Shown one piece after another: positions 6,343 to 13,855 of a DNA stretch of 64,000 nucleotides. Both the position numbers and the translations under genes were made by a program. The DNA is from Tistrella bauzanensis. Lineage in GTDB: Bacteria; Pseudomonadota; Alphaproteobacteria; Tistrellales; Tistrellaceae. The notes beneath the pieces were generated by a model. That model did not search any database. It had not been told where the DNA came from and saw only the letters and a program-made list of their open reading frames with translations. Position 1 is the stretch's first letter. Every line of letters starts with the position of its first letter. The stretch spans positions 1 to 64,000 of the forward strand of contig NZ_BMDZ01000024.1 in the NCBI RefSeq assembly GCF_014636235.1, in the 5' to 3' direction.

Positions 6343-8847
6343 TCATGCGCGCGGGTCGCTTCGGCGGGCCAAGTCGCGTCCGGGCACCAGGTCGCGTCCG
6401 GGCAATGGTGTGGGTCGATCGATCAAGACGGGGATCCTGTACGGGGCCGGGGCGAGCCTGCGCGCCATCTCGGGGGCGACGCGGCGGATCTCGACCAGAC
6501 AGCTTTGTGCCGAGGGCGCCTGGGCGATCGGCGAGGTGCCGGCGTCCAGCGTCAGCAGATTGGGATTGCCATGGCGGCAGACCGGCCGGCCCTGGGCATC
6601 GGTGCCGTCCGGTCCGGCATCGGCCGGCGCCGGGTCGTACCACGCGCCGGTCGGCAGGGCCACAACGCCGGCCATGATGGTGGGGCAGATCCGCGCCGCG
6701 GCAAGGCAGGCGCCGCGATCGTTGAACACCATCACGCAATCGCCATCGGCGATGCCGCGCGCCGCCGCGTCGTCGGCATGTATGTCGATCCGCTCGCGCC
6801 CGCCCAGCTTCGCATCGGCCGAAGGGGCTGCGTGGTCCATCTGGCTGTGCAGGCGGGTCGCGGGCTGGGGCGAGAGCAGATGGAGCGGGAACCGGGCCAC
6901 GGCACCGGCCGCACCCAGCCATTCATCGGCGGGCGTGAACACCGGGTGGGACGCCAGCCCCATGGCGGCGATCGCATCGGAGGCCAGCATGATCCGGCCA
7001 TCGGGCGTGTTCAGGGGAGCTGTGGCCGGATCGGCGCGGAAGCGGGCAAGCCTGCCGGCACGCGTCTGGGCCGGCGCGTGCAAAGGGGCCGGGTCGATCC
7101 GGCCAAGCGCGCGCAAGGTGGCGAGATCGGGCAGGCCGGCATCGGCCGCGCGATAGTCCGCCCACAGCCGCTCAAGGGCGGCAGCCGCGGTCTCACCGCC
7201 ATCGAAGGCGTTGCGGCAGCCCAGGCGGTCGGCGATGGCGGCCAGGATGGCGTGGTCGTCGCGGGCCTCGCCCACCGGTGGATGCCGGGGCTGCATGGCA
7301 ATGATCGTGGCGCCGTGCAGCCCGCCGCCGATATCGGCGCGCTCCAGCGGGCCGGTCGCCGGCAGCACCAGATCGGCATGGGTTGCAGCCGATGTCCAGG
7401 CCATGTCCTGAACGATGATGGTGTCGGGCCTGGCCCAGGCGCGCCGCAGGCGGTTGATGTCCTGATGGTGATGGAACGGATTGCCGCCCGCCCACCAGAC
7501 CAGCCGGATCTCGGGCAGGGTGATGCGGCGGCCGTCATGAAGGATGCGGCGGCCTGGATCGAGCAGGGCATCGGCGAAACGCGACACCGGAATCTCCATG
7601 CCGGCCGGATTGGGCAGGGGGCCGATCAGGCCCGGCCGGCGGCCGTTCTGCGGCATACCGAAGCCGCCGCCGGCACCATAACCGATGCCGACCCCGCCGC
7701 CATCCAGGCCGATCTGGCCAAGTGCCGCCGCCAGCGCGATGGCGGCCCAGACCGCCATTTCGCCATGCTGGTGGCGCTGGACCGCCCAGGCCATGGCGAT
7801 CAGCACCCGGCCATCGGGGGCCGCCGCGGCATCGGCAAGCTGATGGGCCAGCGCCGTGATGGTGCCGGCCGGAATACCGGTGATCGCCGCCGCCCAGTCC
7901 GGCGTCTTCGGCGGGGTGCCGTCCTGGCCATGCAGATGGCGGCACAGCACCGGCCAGCCGCTGGTGAGCCTGTCCAGCGCCGGCTCGTCGATCAGGCCAC
8001 CCACGTCAAGCTCATGCAGCAGAGCCAGGATCAAGGCTGTATCGGTGCCGGGGCGGATGGGCTGCCATGCGGCCTTGCCCGTGACGGCCGCGTCATCGGC
8101 GATCGGCGCCACGGTCAGCATCCGCATGCCACGGGCAAACCCCTGGTCGAGGGCGGCACCCACCCGGTGGCTGGCGACGCCACCCCAGTCGAGCTGGGCG
8201 TTCTTCAGCGGCATGCCGCCGAAGCTGAGGATCAGTCCGGTGCGGCTGGCGATCTGGTCCCAATCGGGTGCGGCGGCAGCCGCGGCGGCGAAATCCATCC
8301 CCAGGACATGCGGGATCATCCGTTCGGCCGCGCCATGGGAATAGGTGCCGGTGCCCATGGTGAAACCGCCGGCGGCGCCGAGCAGCCTGTGCAGATGAAC
8401 GCGCGCCCGGTTGAACCATCCGGCCGATCCCCAGCCATAGCTGCCGCCATAGATCGCGGTCGGGCCATGAGTCCGGCGGATGCGGGCCAGTTCGGCGGCG
8501 GCCAGATCCAGCGCCTCGTCCCAGGGCAGTTCCACGAAGGGCTCGGTGCCGCGCCGGCCATGATGATCGGCACCGCCCTGATCGCCGGCCGCAGCACCCG
8601 ATGTCCCAGCGCCCGCCCCGGCACCCTCTTCCATCGCCTTCAGCCAGCCGGCGCGTGCGGCGGGCCTGCGAATGCGCACGGCGTGATCGGGCCCGGCCAG
8701 CGCCGTACCCAGGATCGTGGGCGCGGGGTCGGCCGGATCGGGTTCCAGCGCCAGGGGCGCATGCGCCGTGGCCGGCCGCACCCGATAGGGGCCGAAATGG
8801 GTCATCACCCAGGCGGGGACGGTATCGGTGCCGCTGCTGTCTGTCAT
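6343..8847 (-). CDS. bisC: Molybdopterin-dependent oxidoreductase, biotin sulfoxide / TMAO reductase type
   Basis: An 834-residue member of the DMSO-reductase family that binds bis-molybdopterin guanine dinucleotide. The start at 8847 was chosen because the family N-terminus (THFGPYRV, compare HWG-Y in BisC/TorZ) follows at once; an upstream in-frame ATG adds an arginine-rich, non-homologous stretch. There is no Tat signal and no N-terminal iron-sulfur cysteine motif, so it is probably a cytoplasmic BisC-like enzyme. Such enzymes reduce methionine sulfoxide, biotin sulfoxide or related S- and N-oxides. The molybdenum-ligand serine lies in TYSHGAA near residue 170. The C-terminal dinucleotide-binding domain (LHLLSPQPATRLHSQ, near 630) is complete. 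The last residues (PGRD repeats) come from an 18-bp duplication. It heads an operon with the ABC exporter. Confidence 0.9.
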   Translation of the reverse strand: MTDSSGTDTVPAWVMTHFGPYRVRPATAHAPLALEPDPADPAPTILGTALAGPDHAVRIRRPAARAGWLKAMEEGAGAGAGTSGAAAGDQGGADHHGRRGTEPFVELPWDEALDLAAAELARIRRTHGPTAIYGGSYGWGSAGWFNRARVHLHRLLGAAGGFTMGTGTYSHGAAERMIPHVLGMDFAAAAAAAPDWDQIASRTGLILSFGGMPLKNAQLDWGGVASHRVGAALDQGFARGMRMLTVAPIADDAAVTGKAAWQPIRPGTDTALILALLHELDVGGLIDEPALDRLTSGWPVLCRHLHGQDGTPPKTPDWAAAITGIPAGTITALAHQLADAAAAPDGRVLIAMAWAVQRHQHGEMAVWAAIALAAALGQIGLDGGGVGIGYGAGGGFGMPQNGRRPGLIGPLPNPAGMEIPVSRFADALLDPGRRILHDGRRITLPEIRLVWWAGGNPFHHHQDINRLRRAWARPDTIIVQDMAWTSAATHADLVLPATGPLERADIGGGLHGATIIAMQPRHPPVGEARDDHAILAAIADRLGCRNAFDGGETAAAALERLWADYRAADAGLPDLATLRALGRIDPAPLHAPAQTRAGRLARFRADPATAPLNTPDGRIMLASDAIAAMGLASHPVFTPADEWLGAAGAVARFPLHLLSPQPATRLHSQMDHAAPSADAKLGGRERIDIHADDAAARGIADGDCVMVFNDRGACLAAARICPTIMAGVVALPTGAWYDPAPADAGPDGTDAQGRPVCRHGNPNLLTLDAGTSPIAQAPSAQSCLVEIRRVAPEMARRLAPAPYRIPVLIDRPTPLPGRDLVPGRDLARRSDPRA
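6373..6408. repeat. 18-bp x2 tandem repeat in the bisC 3' end
   Basis: 6373-6390 and 6391-6408 share the first 14 bases and encode repeated Pro-Gly-Arg-Asp-Leu in the C-terminal tail of the molybdoenzyme. Confidence 0.85.
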
Positions 8848-8871
8848 GATCGACAGACTAGCCGTGCCGCG

Positions 8872-8907
8872 ATGGCGCCGAAAGAGGCATTGGCATCGGG
8901 GCGCCAT
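8872..8907. promoter_or_regulatory. 8-bp inverted repeat just upstream of bisC
   Basis: ATGGCGCC (8872-8879) and GGCGCCAT (8900-8907) are perfect arms 20 bases apart, beginning 25 bases upstream of the bisC start. It may be a leader hairpin or an operator. No matching regulator gene is adjacent. Confidence 0.35.
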
Positions 8908-9021
8908 GCTTTTCCCCCGAATCCGTGGAGAAGTCTGTGGACAACCGCTCCAAGCCCTTGACTCCATCCGTGCCGTTCAGGGTCTGCCCAAGAATCGGGC
9001 ATTGGTGCCGGCCGTCCGGTC

Positions 9022-9059
9022 AAAAAAAAGCCTCGCACGGCGCGCGGCCGGCGAGGCTT
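9022..9059 (-). terminator. Rho-independent terminator (minus strand)
   Basis: A nine-base stem (AAGCCTCGC with GCGAGGCTT) and a 14-base G/C loop are followed on the minus strand by eight consecutive T (9029-9022). It ends transcription coming from tRNA-Thr and/or the candidate sRNA before bisC. Confidence 0.9.
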
Positions 9060-9162
9060 GTCAAGTTTAGCATCAGCACCAATCGGGTAGGGTTCGTCCG
9101 GCACGGGTGACAGACGAACGGGATGCCGGGGAGTGGGAGCTGCCACCGGCATCACGGCTACA
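9022..9162 (-). ncRNA. Candidate small RNA: three stem-loops ending in a U8 terminator
   Basis: Read on the minus strand, three hairpins follow one another. SL1 has arms 9153-9146/9129-9122 (GATGCCGG/CCGGCATC) and a C-rich loop containing CUCCCACUCC. SL2 has arms 9119-9113/9098-9092 (GTTCGTC/GACGAAC). A 32-base linker with CCUACCC follows. SL3 has arms 9059-9051/9036-9028 and runs into eight T. This is the plan of a trans-acting bacterial sRNA with anti-Shine-Dalgarno-like loops. A -10-like TAAGGT at 9174-9169 would start it near 9162, but the -35 is poor. Alternatively it is the processed 3' part of the tRNA-Thr transcript, whose promoter lies upstream. It cannot be assigned to a known Rfam family by eye. 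Confidence 0.5.
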
Positions 9163-9234
9163 CAACTCACCTTAGAAATTTCCAGGCAATGATGAAGTGA
9201 CGGGTGTCACAGCCTCGGCGAAGTTCGCGCATTT

Positions 9235-9285
9235 TGCGTGATGGGGCCGGCTGCGTGATGGGGCCCGTTGCCTGATGAAGGCGGG
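9235..9285. repeat. 17-bp x3 imperfect tandem repeat downstream of tRNA-Thr
   Basis: Units 9235-9251 and 9252-9268 match at 15 of 17 positions; 9269-9285 is a diverged third copy. No gene covers this stretch. The rest of the spacer from 8848 to 9313 holds the bisC leader repeat and the candidate small RNA. Confidence 0.8.
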
Positions 9286-9313
9286 CGGGCCGCGCACGGG
9301 CGTCAGGGGGCAC

Positions 9314-9389
9314 TGGTGCCGGATGAGGGACTTGAACCCACAACCTTCCGCTTACAAGGCGGGTGCTCTACCAGTTGAGCTAATCCGGC
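9314..9389 (-). tRNA. tRNA-Thr (anticodon UGU)
   Basis: A 76-base cloverleaf including an encoded CCA. The acceptor stem GCCGGAT/ATCCGGC is perfect and the D-arm is GCTC/GAGC. The anticodon loop CTTGTAA has the anticodon complement at 9354-9356, and the T-loop is TTCAAGT. There is a C-A mismatch at the top of the anticodon stem and one U-U in the T-stem. In E. coli tRNA-Thr(UGU) stands directly before tRNA-Tyr, tRNA-Gly and tuf. Here it is 5.5 kb away and inverted. Confidence 0.95.
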
Positions 9390-9415
9390 TGGCTGCGCCG
9401 CGTCGACACAGGCTC

Positions 9416-9444
9416 TACATACCGCGTGGCGGCGCGCGCGACAA
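9416..9444 (-). promoter_or_regulatory. Sigma-70 promoter of tRNA-Thr
   Basis: On the minus strand TTGTCG (9444-9439), 17 bases, TATGTA (9421-9416). A start near 9409 would give a 20-base leader before the tRNA. Confidence 0.65.
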
Positions 9445-9478
9445 GACCGGCTGCTGTGAAACATGCGGCGACGGACCG

Positions 9479-9535
9479 CCCCCCAACATGAACGCCCCCC
9501 AACATGAACGCCCCCCAACATGAACGCATGTTCAT
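9479..9535. repeat. 16-bp x3 direct repeats and a small palindrome upstream of the Do protease
   Basis: Three exact copies of CCCCCCAACATGAACG occupy 9479-9494, 9495-9510 and 9511-9526. The last runs into an inverted repeat (ATGAAC at 9520-9525, GTTCAT at 9530-9535). They lie about 100-160 bases before the protease start. Iterated sites on the promoter side suggest a regulator-binding array, but the 16-bp period is not a whole number of helical turns. A replication-slippage repeat is equally possible. Confidence 0.7.
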
Positions 9536-9637
9536 CTTGGTGACACCGGCCGGTGAGGGCGGCGGTGCTTGAATGGCGATCGGGTCTTCCGCCGGCCCAC
9601 GGCCCCCGCCGTGGTCATACCAAAGGATCAGCAGCCG

Positions 9638-11206
9638 ATGACCAGTTCCGATCGCTCCCGCACAGCCATCAGCCCCCGTGACTTTTCGGCACGGCCCGTC
9701 GGGTCCGGCCGCGGCATCCGGCCGATCCGCCGCCTGGGCGCGGCCCTGATGGCCGGCGCCGCCCTGGCCCTGCCGCTGGCCGGGGTTGGCGGCACCATGC
9801 TGGCGCCGATGCCGGCCAGTGCCGCCCCCCTGCCGCAGAGCTTCGCGCCCCTGGCCGAGCAGGTGATGCCGGCGGTGGTGAACATCTCGACCACTCAGGA
9901 GGTGGAGCGGCCGGGCGGCCCGCAGGGCCTGCCCTTCGACCTGCCTGAAAACTCGCCGTTCCGCCAGTTCTTCGAGCCGTTCATGCAGAATGCGCCGCGC
10001 GATGCGCCGCGGGTGGTGAACGCGCTGGGTTCTGGCTTCATCATCGATCCCGATGGCTATGTCGTGACCAACAACCACGTCATCGACAGCGCCACCGAGA
10101 TCAAGGTGACGCTGGAGGACAAGAGCCAGTATACCGCCAAGCTGATCGGCACCGATCCGCTGACCGATGTGGCGCTGCTGAAGATCGATGCGGGGCGCAA
10201 GCTGCCGGCGGTGAATTTCGGCGACAGCGACGCCGCCCGCGTGGGCGACTGGGTGCTGGCGGTGGGCAACCCCTTCGGCCTGGGTGGCAGCGTGACCGCC
10301 GGCATCGTATCGGCCCGCAACCGCAACATTCATGCCGGCCCCTATGACGATTTCCTTCAGATCGACGCCGCGATCAACCAGGGCAACAGCGGTGGCCCGG
10401 TGTTCAATGGCAATGGCGAGGTGATCGGCATCAACACGGCCATCGCCAGCCCGAATGGCGGCTCGGTGGGCATCGGCTTTTCGATTCCCGCCAAGATCGC
10501 CAGCCGGGTGGTGACCCAGTTGAAGGAGACCGGCAGCATCCAGCGTGGTTGGCTGGGCGTGGAGATCCAGCCGCTGACGCCCGAGATCGCCGAAGCGCTG
10601 GGCATGGACGAGCCGGCTGGTGCGCTGGTGGCCCGGGTGCTGCCGGGCAGCCCCGCCGGCGATGCCGGGCTTGAACGCGGCGATGTGGTGACCGGCGTCG
10701 ATGGTCAGCCGGTGACGGATGCCCGTGATCTGACCCGACGGATCGGCGACATGCCGCCCGATCAGCGGATCACGCTGGATGTCCGCCGGGGCGGCGACAG
10801 CCGTCAGATCAAGGTGAAGCTGGGCGAGCGGCCACAAGATATGGCCAGTGTCCGTGGCGAGCCGGGCCAGGGCGGTGGCGCCGGCGAGGCCGTGGCATCG
10901 TTGGGCGTGCGGCTGGCGCCGCTGGACGATGCCCTGCGTCAGCGCCTGGGGATCGACCCGTCGGTGAACGGCGTGGCCGTGGTCGACATGCTGGCTCCGG
11001 ATGCCGGCCCCGGGGGCCGTCCGGGCGGTGACGGTCCGGAGCTGCAGCCCGGCGATGTGATCGAGCAGGTCGGCGGTACCTCGGTCGACCGGCCGTCGCA
11101 GGTGACGGCGCTGGTCGACGAGGCGCGCGAGCGCGGCCGCGATCATGTCCTGCTGCTGGTGGCGCGGGGCAATGAGAGCCGCTTCGTGGCCGTGCCCATT
11201 CAGTAA
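9638..11206 (+). CDS. degP: Do-family periplasmic serine protease/chaperone (DegP/DegQ-like)
   Basis: A 522-residue exported protease that degrades or refolds damaged envelope proteins. The start at 9638 (MTSSDRSR) has AAGGA about 10 bases upstream. An arginine-rich n-region, a hydrophobic core (about residues 35-60) and a Pro-Ala-Ser-Ala-Ala site near residue 65 form a signal peptide. The trypsin-like domain has the full triad H147 (TNNHVI), D177 (TDVALL) and S251 (GNSGGPV). Two PDZ domains follow (about 295-385 and 410-515). The stop is part of a 15-bp duplication, and a strong terminator follows at 11361. The response regulator/kinase pair lies directly downstream on the same strand, an arrangement often found for envelope-stress systems. 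A second Do protease is at 49150. Confidence 0.95.
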   Translation: MTSSDRSRTAISPRDFSARPVGSGRGIRPIRRLGAALMAGAALALPLAGVGGTMLAPMPASAAPLPQSFAPLAEQVMPAVVNISTTQEVERPGGPQGLPFDLPENSPFRQFFEPFMQNAPRDAPRVVNALGSGFIIDPDGYVVTNNHVIDSATEIKVTLEDKSQYTAKLIGTDPLTDVALLKIDAGRKLPAVNFGDSDAARVGDWVLAVGNPFGLGGSVTAGIVSARNRNIHAGPYDDFLQIDAAINQGNSGGPVFNGNGEVIGINTAIASPNGGSVGIGFSIPAKIASRVVTQLKETGSIQRGWLGVEIQPLTPEIAEALGMDEPAGALVARVLPGSPAGDAGLERGDVVTGVDGQPVTDARDLTRRIGDMPPDQRITLDVRRGGDSRQIKVKLGERPQDMASVRGEPGQGGGAGEAVASLGVRLAPLDDALRQRLGIDPSVNGVAVVDMLAPDAGPGGRPGGDGPELQPGDVIEQVGGTSVDRPSQVTALVDEARERGRDHVLLLVARGNESRFVAVPIQ

Positions 11207-11230
11207 CCGGTGCATCAGTAACCGGTGCAT
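11201..11230. repeat. 15-bp x2 duplication containing the protease stop codon
   Basis: CAGTAACCGGTGCAT occurs exactly twice (11201-11215, 11216-11230). The first copy holds the TAA of the protease gene at 11204-11206. A diverged third copy follows. Confidence 0.9.
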
Positions 11231-11360
11231 CAGCCAACCTGGGCATCAGCCGCAGGCCGGCGGCTGAGACGGACGGCCGCAGGTTCCGGATATCGCGCGC
11301 ATGGCCTTGTGGGGCAGACACAGGGGCCGGCCCGCGGGTGCCGGGGCTTGCGGGCGACGG

Positions 11361-11398
11361 CGGGCGGGTGCCACCATCGGCACCCGCCCGTTCGTGTT
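11361..11398 (+). terminator. Rho-independent terminator after the Do protease gene
   Basis: A perfect 12-bp stem (11361-11372 with 11379-11390), a six-base loop and a T-rich tail (TTCGTGTTTTT). It separates the protease transcript from the two-component genes. Confidence 0.9.
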
Positions 11399-11399
11399 T

Positions 11400-11462
11400 T
11401 TCCGATCCGTCCGGGGTGTCTTCCGATCCGCCCGGCGCGTCTTCCGATCCGTCCGGCAAGGC
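11400..11462. repeat. 21-bp x3 tandem repeat before the response regulator
   Basis: Three units beginning TTCCGATCC at 11400, 11421 and 11442 fill the space between the terminator and the regulator start at 11473. They are therefore probably in the promoter/leader of the two-component genes. Read in frame they would encode Ser-Asp-Pro repeats, but no supported start lies upstream. Confidence 0.85.
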
Positions 11463-11472
11463 CCGAGGTATC

Positions 11473-12225
11473 ATGAAGATCCTGATCATCGAGGATGACG
11501 ACCGCACCGCCGCCCAGGTCGCCCGCGCGCTGACCGAGGCGGGCCATGTCGTCGACCGCGCCGGCGACGGCCGTGACGGGCTGTTTCTGGCGACCGGCGG
11601 CGGCCACGACGTGATCGTGCTGGACCGGATGCTGCCGGGACTGGACGGGCTGGCGGTGCTGGGTGCCCTGCGCGGCGCCGGCCAGAGCGTGCCCGTGCTG
11701 ATCCTGTCGGCGCTGGCCCATGTCGATGAACGGGTGCGGGGGCTGAAGGCGGGCGGCGACGACTATCTGTCGAAGCCCTTCGCGGCCGTGGAACTGGTGG
11801 CGCGGGTCGAGGCGCTGGGCCGGCGTCCCGCACAGGCGCAGGCCCGCGATCGGCTGGTGATCGCCGATCTGGACATCGACCTGCGCACCCGCCGCGTGAC
11901 CCGTGCCGGCCGCGCCATCGATCTGCGCCCGCAGGAATACCGGCTGCTGGAATTCCTGATGCGCCATGACGGCCAGGTCGTGACCCGGGCGATGCTGTAT
12001 GAGGGGGTGTGGGATTTCCATTTCGAGCCCCAGACCAATGTGGTCGAGGTCCATGTCAGCCGGCTGCGCCAGAAGATCGATCGCGGCTTCGGCCGGCCGC
12101 TGATCCGCACCCATCGCGGCGGCGGATATTCGATCGGCCTGACGGATGATGGCCCGGACGATGGTGTCTCCGATGATGGCAACCCGGATGGTGGGGACGC
12201 GGCGGCCGGTGGTGACCGTGACTGA
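11473..12225 (+). CDS. OmpR/PhoP-type response regulator
   Basis: A 250-residue two-domain regulator. The receiver domain (residues 1-115) has the acidic pocket E7-D8-D9, the phosphoacceptor D51 (VIVLDRMLPG), a serine at the Thr/Ser switch (LILSA) and K101 (LSKPF). The C-terminal winged-helix DNA-binding domain (about 128-225) includes LRPQEYRLLEFLM and VEVHVSRLRQKID. A 20-residue Asp/Gly-rich tail follows. The start at 11473 (MKILIIEDD) is where the domain begins; GAGG lies upstream. The gene overlaps the kinase start by eight bases, so the two are co-translated. A link to envelope stress is inferred only from the protease next door. Confidence 0.95.
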   Translation: MKILIIEDDDRTAAQVARALTEAGHVVDRAGDGRDGLFLATGGGHDVIVLDRMLPGLDGLAVLGALRGAGQSVPVLILSALAHVDERVRGLKAGGDDYLSKPFAAVELVARVEALGRRPAQAQARDRLVIADLDIDLRTRRVTRAGRAIDLRPQEYRLLEFLMRHDGQVVTRAMLYEGVWDFHFEPQTNVVEVHVSRLRQKIDRGFGRPLIRTHRGGGYSIGLTDDGPDDGVSDDGNPDGGDAAAGGDRD

Positions 12226-13855
12226 TGCAGCACAGGGCGGCGGCCTGTTCCGGCGGCTGCGGCGGACCTCGGCCGCGCGGATCGTGGCGCTGTATCTGGC
12301 CGTGTTCGTGGCCTCGACCGCGATCGTGCTGGGATCGGTCACCTGGGCGGCGCTGGCGCTGATCGACCGCCAGATCGACCAGACGCTGGATGCCGAGGTG
12401 CGCGGTCTTGCCGAGCAATACCGCCTTGAGGGGCTGGGCCGGCTGATCGAGGTGGTGCGGGCGCGGTCGGGTATCCGGTCGTCGGGCATCCGGTCGCCCG
12501 CCGGCCCCGGCGATCGTGGCGGCGGTCCCGGCCCCGGCGACAGCGGCATCGGCCTGGGCGGGATCTATCTGCTGGCCGCCCCCGACGGGGTGCCGATCGA
12601 GGGTACCTTGAGCGGCTGGCCGCGGGCCGCCGAGCGGGCCGCGGATGGCACGCTGGATGCCGAACTCGCCGATGGCCGCCGCGCGCGGATCCGGGTCTAT
12701 CGCCTGGCCGGCGGCTTCCGGCTGCTGGTCGGGCGCGACCTGGCCGAGCGCGCCCGGTTCCGGGACCTGGTGGTCGAGGCGTCGTTCTGGTCGCTGGGGC
12801 TGGTGCTGGTGCTGGGGTTGTATGGCGGCTGGATCCTGGCGCGCCGGTCGCTGGCGCGGGTGGATGCGATGGCGCTGGCGGCACGCCGGATCGTCGGCGG
12901 CGACCTGGATGAACGGCTGCCCCGCGCCGGCAGTGGCGATGAATACGACCGTCTGGCCCAGGCGGTGAACGCCATGCTCGACGAAATCGGCCGGCTGATG
13001 ACCGCGAGCCGGGTGGCATCGGATGCCATGGCCCATGATCTGCGCGGGCCGCTGGCGCGGGCGCGGGTGACGGTGGAAGCGGTGGCCCTGCGCCAGCCCG
13101 ACCCGTCGGAGGCGCGTGCCGGGCTGGACGAGGCGCTGGCCGAGATCGACCGGGTGATCGCGACTTTCGAGGCGCTGACCGCGATCGGCCGCGCCGAAAG
13201 CGGTGCCGGGCGCACCGCCTGGTCGGATGTCGATCTGAGCGCGCTGGTCACCGAACTGGGCGAGATCTATGACCTGCTGTTCGAGGATGCCGGCCGGGTT
13301 CTGGCGGTGCATATCGCCCCGGGCATCGCCCGGCCGGGCGACCGGGCGCTGATGCAGCGGGCGGTTGCCAATCTGCTGGAAAACACCCTGAAGCATGGCG
13401 CCGGGCCGGTGGTGCTATCACTCGCCCGAGACGCGCATGATGATGCGATCGTGATCCGGGTCGCCGATCGGGGGCCGGGCGTGCCGGCGGCCGAGCGCGC
13501 GCGGGTCGTGGAGCGCTTCGCGCGGCTTGATCCGGCGCGCAGTCTGCCGGGAAGTGGTTTGGGCCTTGCACTTGTCGATGCCGTCACCCGGCTGCATGGC
13601 GGGCGACTGGTGCTGATGGACGCTGATGCCGGGACAGCCGGCACCGCCGGCGGCGCCGGGCCGGGGCTCGCCGTGGAGTTGAGGTTGCCGGCCGACGGCG
13701 GCGCGCCGCGGCCGGCCGAAAGCGAGCTGACGGCGGCTGGCGGTCAGGCTGACGAGGGCTTGGCGCCAGCCGAGGGCGTGGCGCCAAGCGGGGGCGTGGC
13801 GCCAAGCGGGGGCGTGGGGGCCGGCAGCGGCGTGCGGCCGGGGCCGAGCGCATAG
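12218..13855 (+). CDS. Sensor histidine kinase, partner of the upstream regulator
   Basis: About 545 residues. A first transmembrane segment (about 20-45) and a second (about 185-207) bound a small periplasmic sensor with a Gly/Pro-rich insertion. A HAMP domain (about 205-260), a dimerisation/phosphoacceptor helix with H273 (AMAHDLRGPLARA) and an HATPase domain follow. The HATPase N box is AVANLLENTLKHG, with ADRGPGVP and GSGLGLALV as nucleotide-lid glycines. The GTG at 12218 was chosen; GTG at 12212 or ATG at 12188 are alternatives. The last 45 residues are low-complexity, encoded by an 18-bp repeat, and overlap the convergent rlmB gene by 112 bases. Signal unknown. Confidence 0.92.
   Translation: MTDAAQGGGLFRRLRRTSAARIVALYLAVFVASTAIVLGSVTWAALALIDRQIDQTLDAEVRGLAEQYRLEGLGRLIEVVRARSGIRSSGIRSPAGPGDRGGGPGPGDSGIGLGGIYLLAAPDGVPIEGTLSGWPRAAERAADGTLDAELADGRRARIRVYRLAGGFRLLVGRDLAERARFRDLVVEASFWSLGLVLVLGLYGGWILARRSLARVDAMALAARRIVGGDLDERLPRAGSGDEYDRLAQAVNAMLDEIGRLMTASRVASDAMAHDLRGPLARARVTVEAVALRQPDPSEARAGLDEALAEIDRVIATFEALTAIGRAESGAGRTAWSDVDLSALVTELGEIYDLLFEDAGRVLAVHIAPGIARPGDRALMQRAVANLLENTLKHGAGPVVLSLARDAHDDAIVIRVADRGPGVPAAERARVVERFARLDPARSLPGSGLGLALVDAVTRLHGGRLVLMDADAGTAGTAGGAGPGLAVELRLPADGGAPRPAESELTAAGGQADEGLAPAEGVAPSGGVAPSGGVGAGSGVRPGPSA
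12467..12496. repeat. 15-bp x2 repeat in the kinase sensor domain
   Basis: 12467-12481 and 12482-12496 differ at one base and encode Ser-Gly-Ile-Arg-Ser twice, inside the periplasmic insertion. Confidence 0.8.

Noticed and set aside
6244-8961. A 905-codon plus-strand open frame
   Set aside because: It lies opposite the molybdoenzyme gene, whose family motifs are unmistakable, so this frame is an antisense shadow.
9314-9389. tRNA-Thr as a degenerate pseudogene
   Set aside because: There are two stem mismatches, but the acceptor stem, loops, anticodon, encoded CCA and a good promoter are all intact, and E. coli tRNA-Thr also has a T-stem mismatch.
9479-9526. A CRISPR-like array from three identical 16-bp units
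   Set aside because: The units are directly adjacent with no spacers, are too short, and no cas genes are present.
12146-12217. An earlier start of the histidine kinase inside the regulator gene
   Set aside because: The added residues (Met-Met-Ala-Arg...) are out of family pattern and come from the regulator's tail in another frame; a short overlap is more likely.
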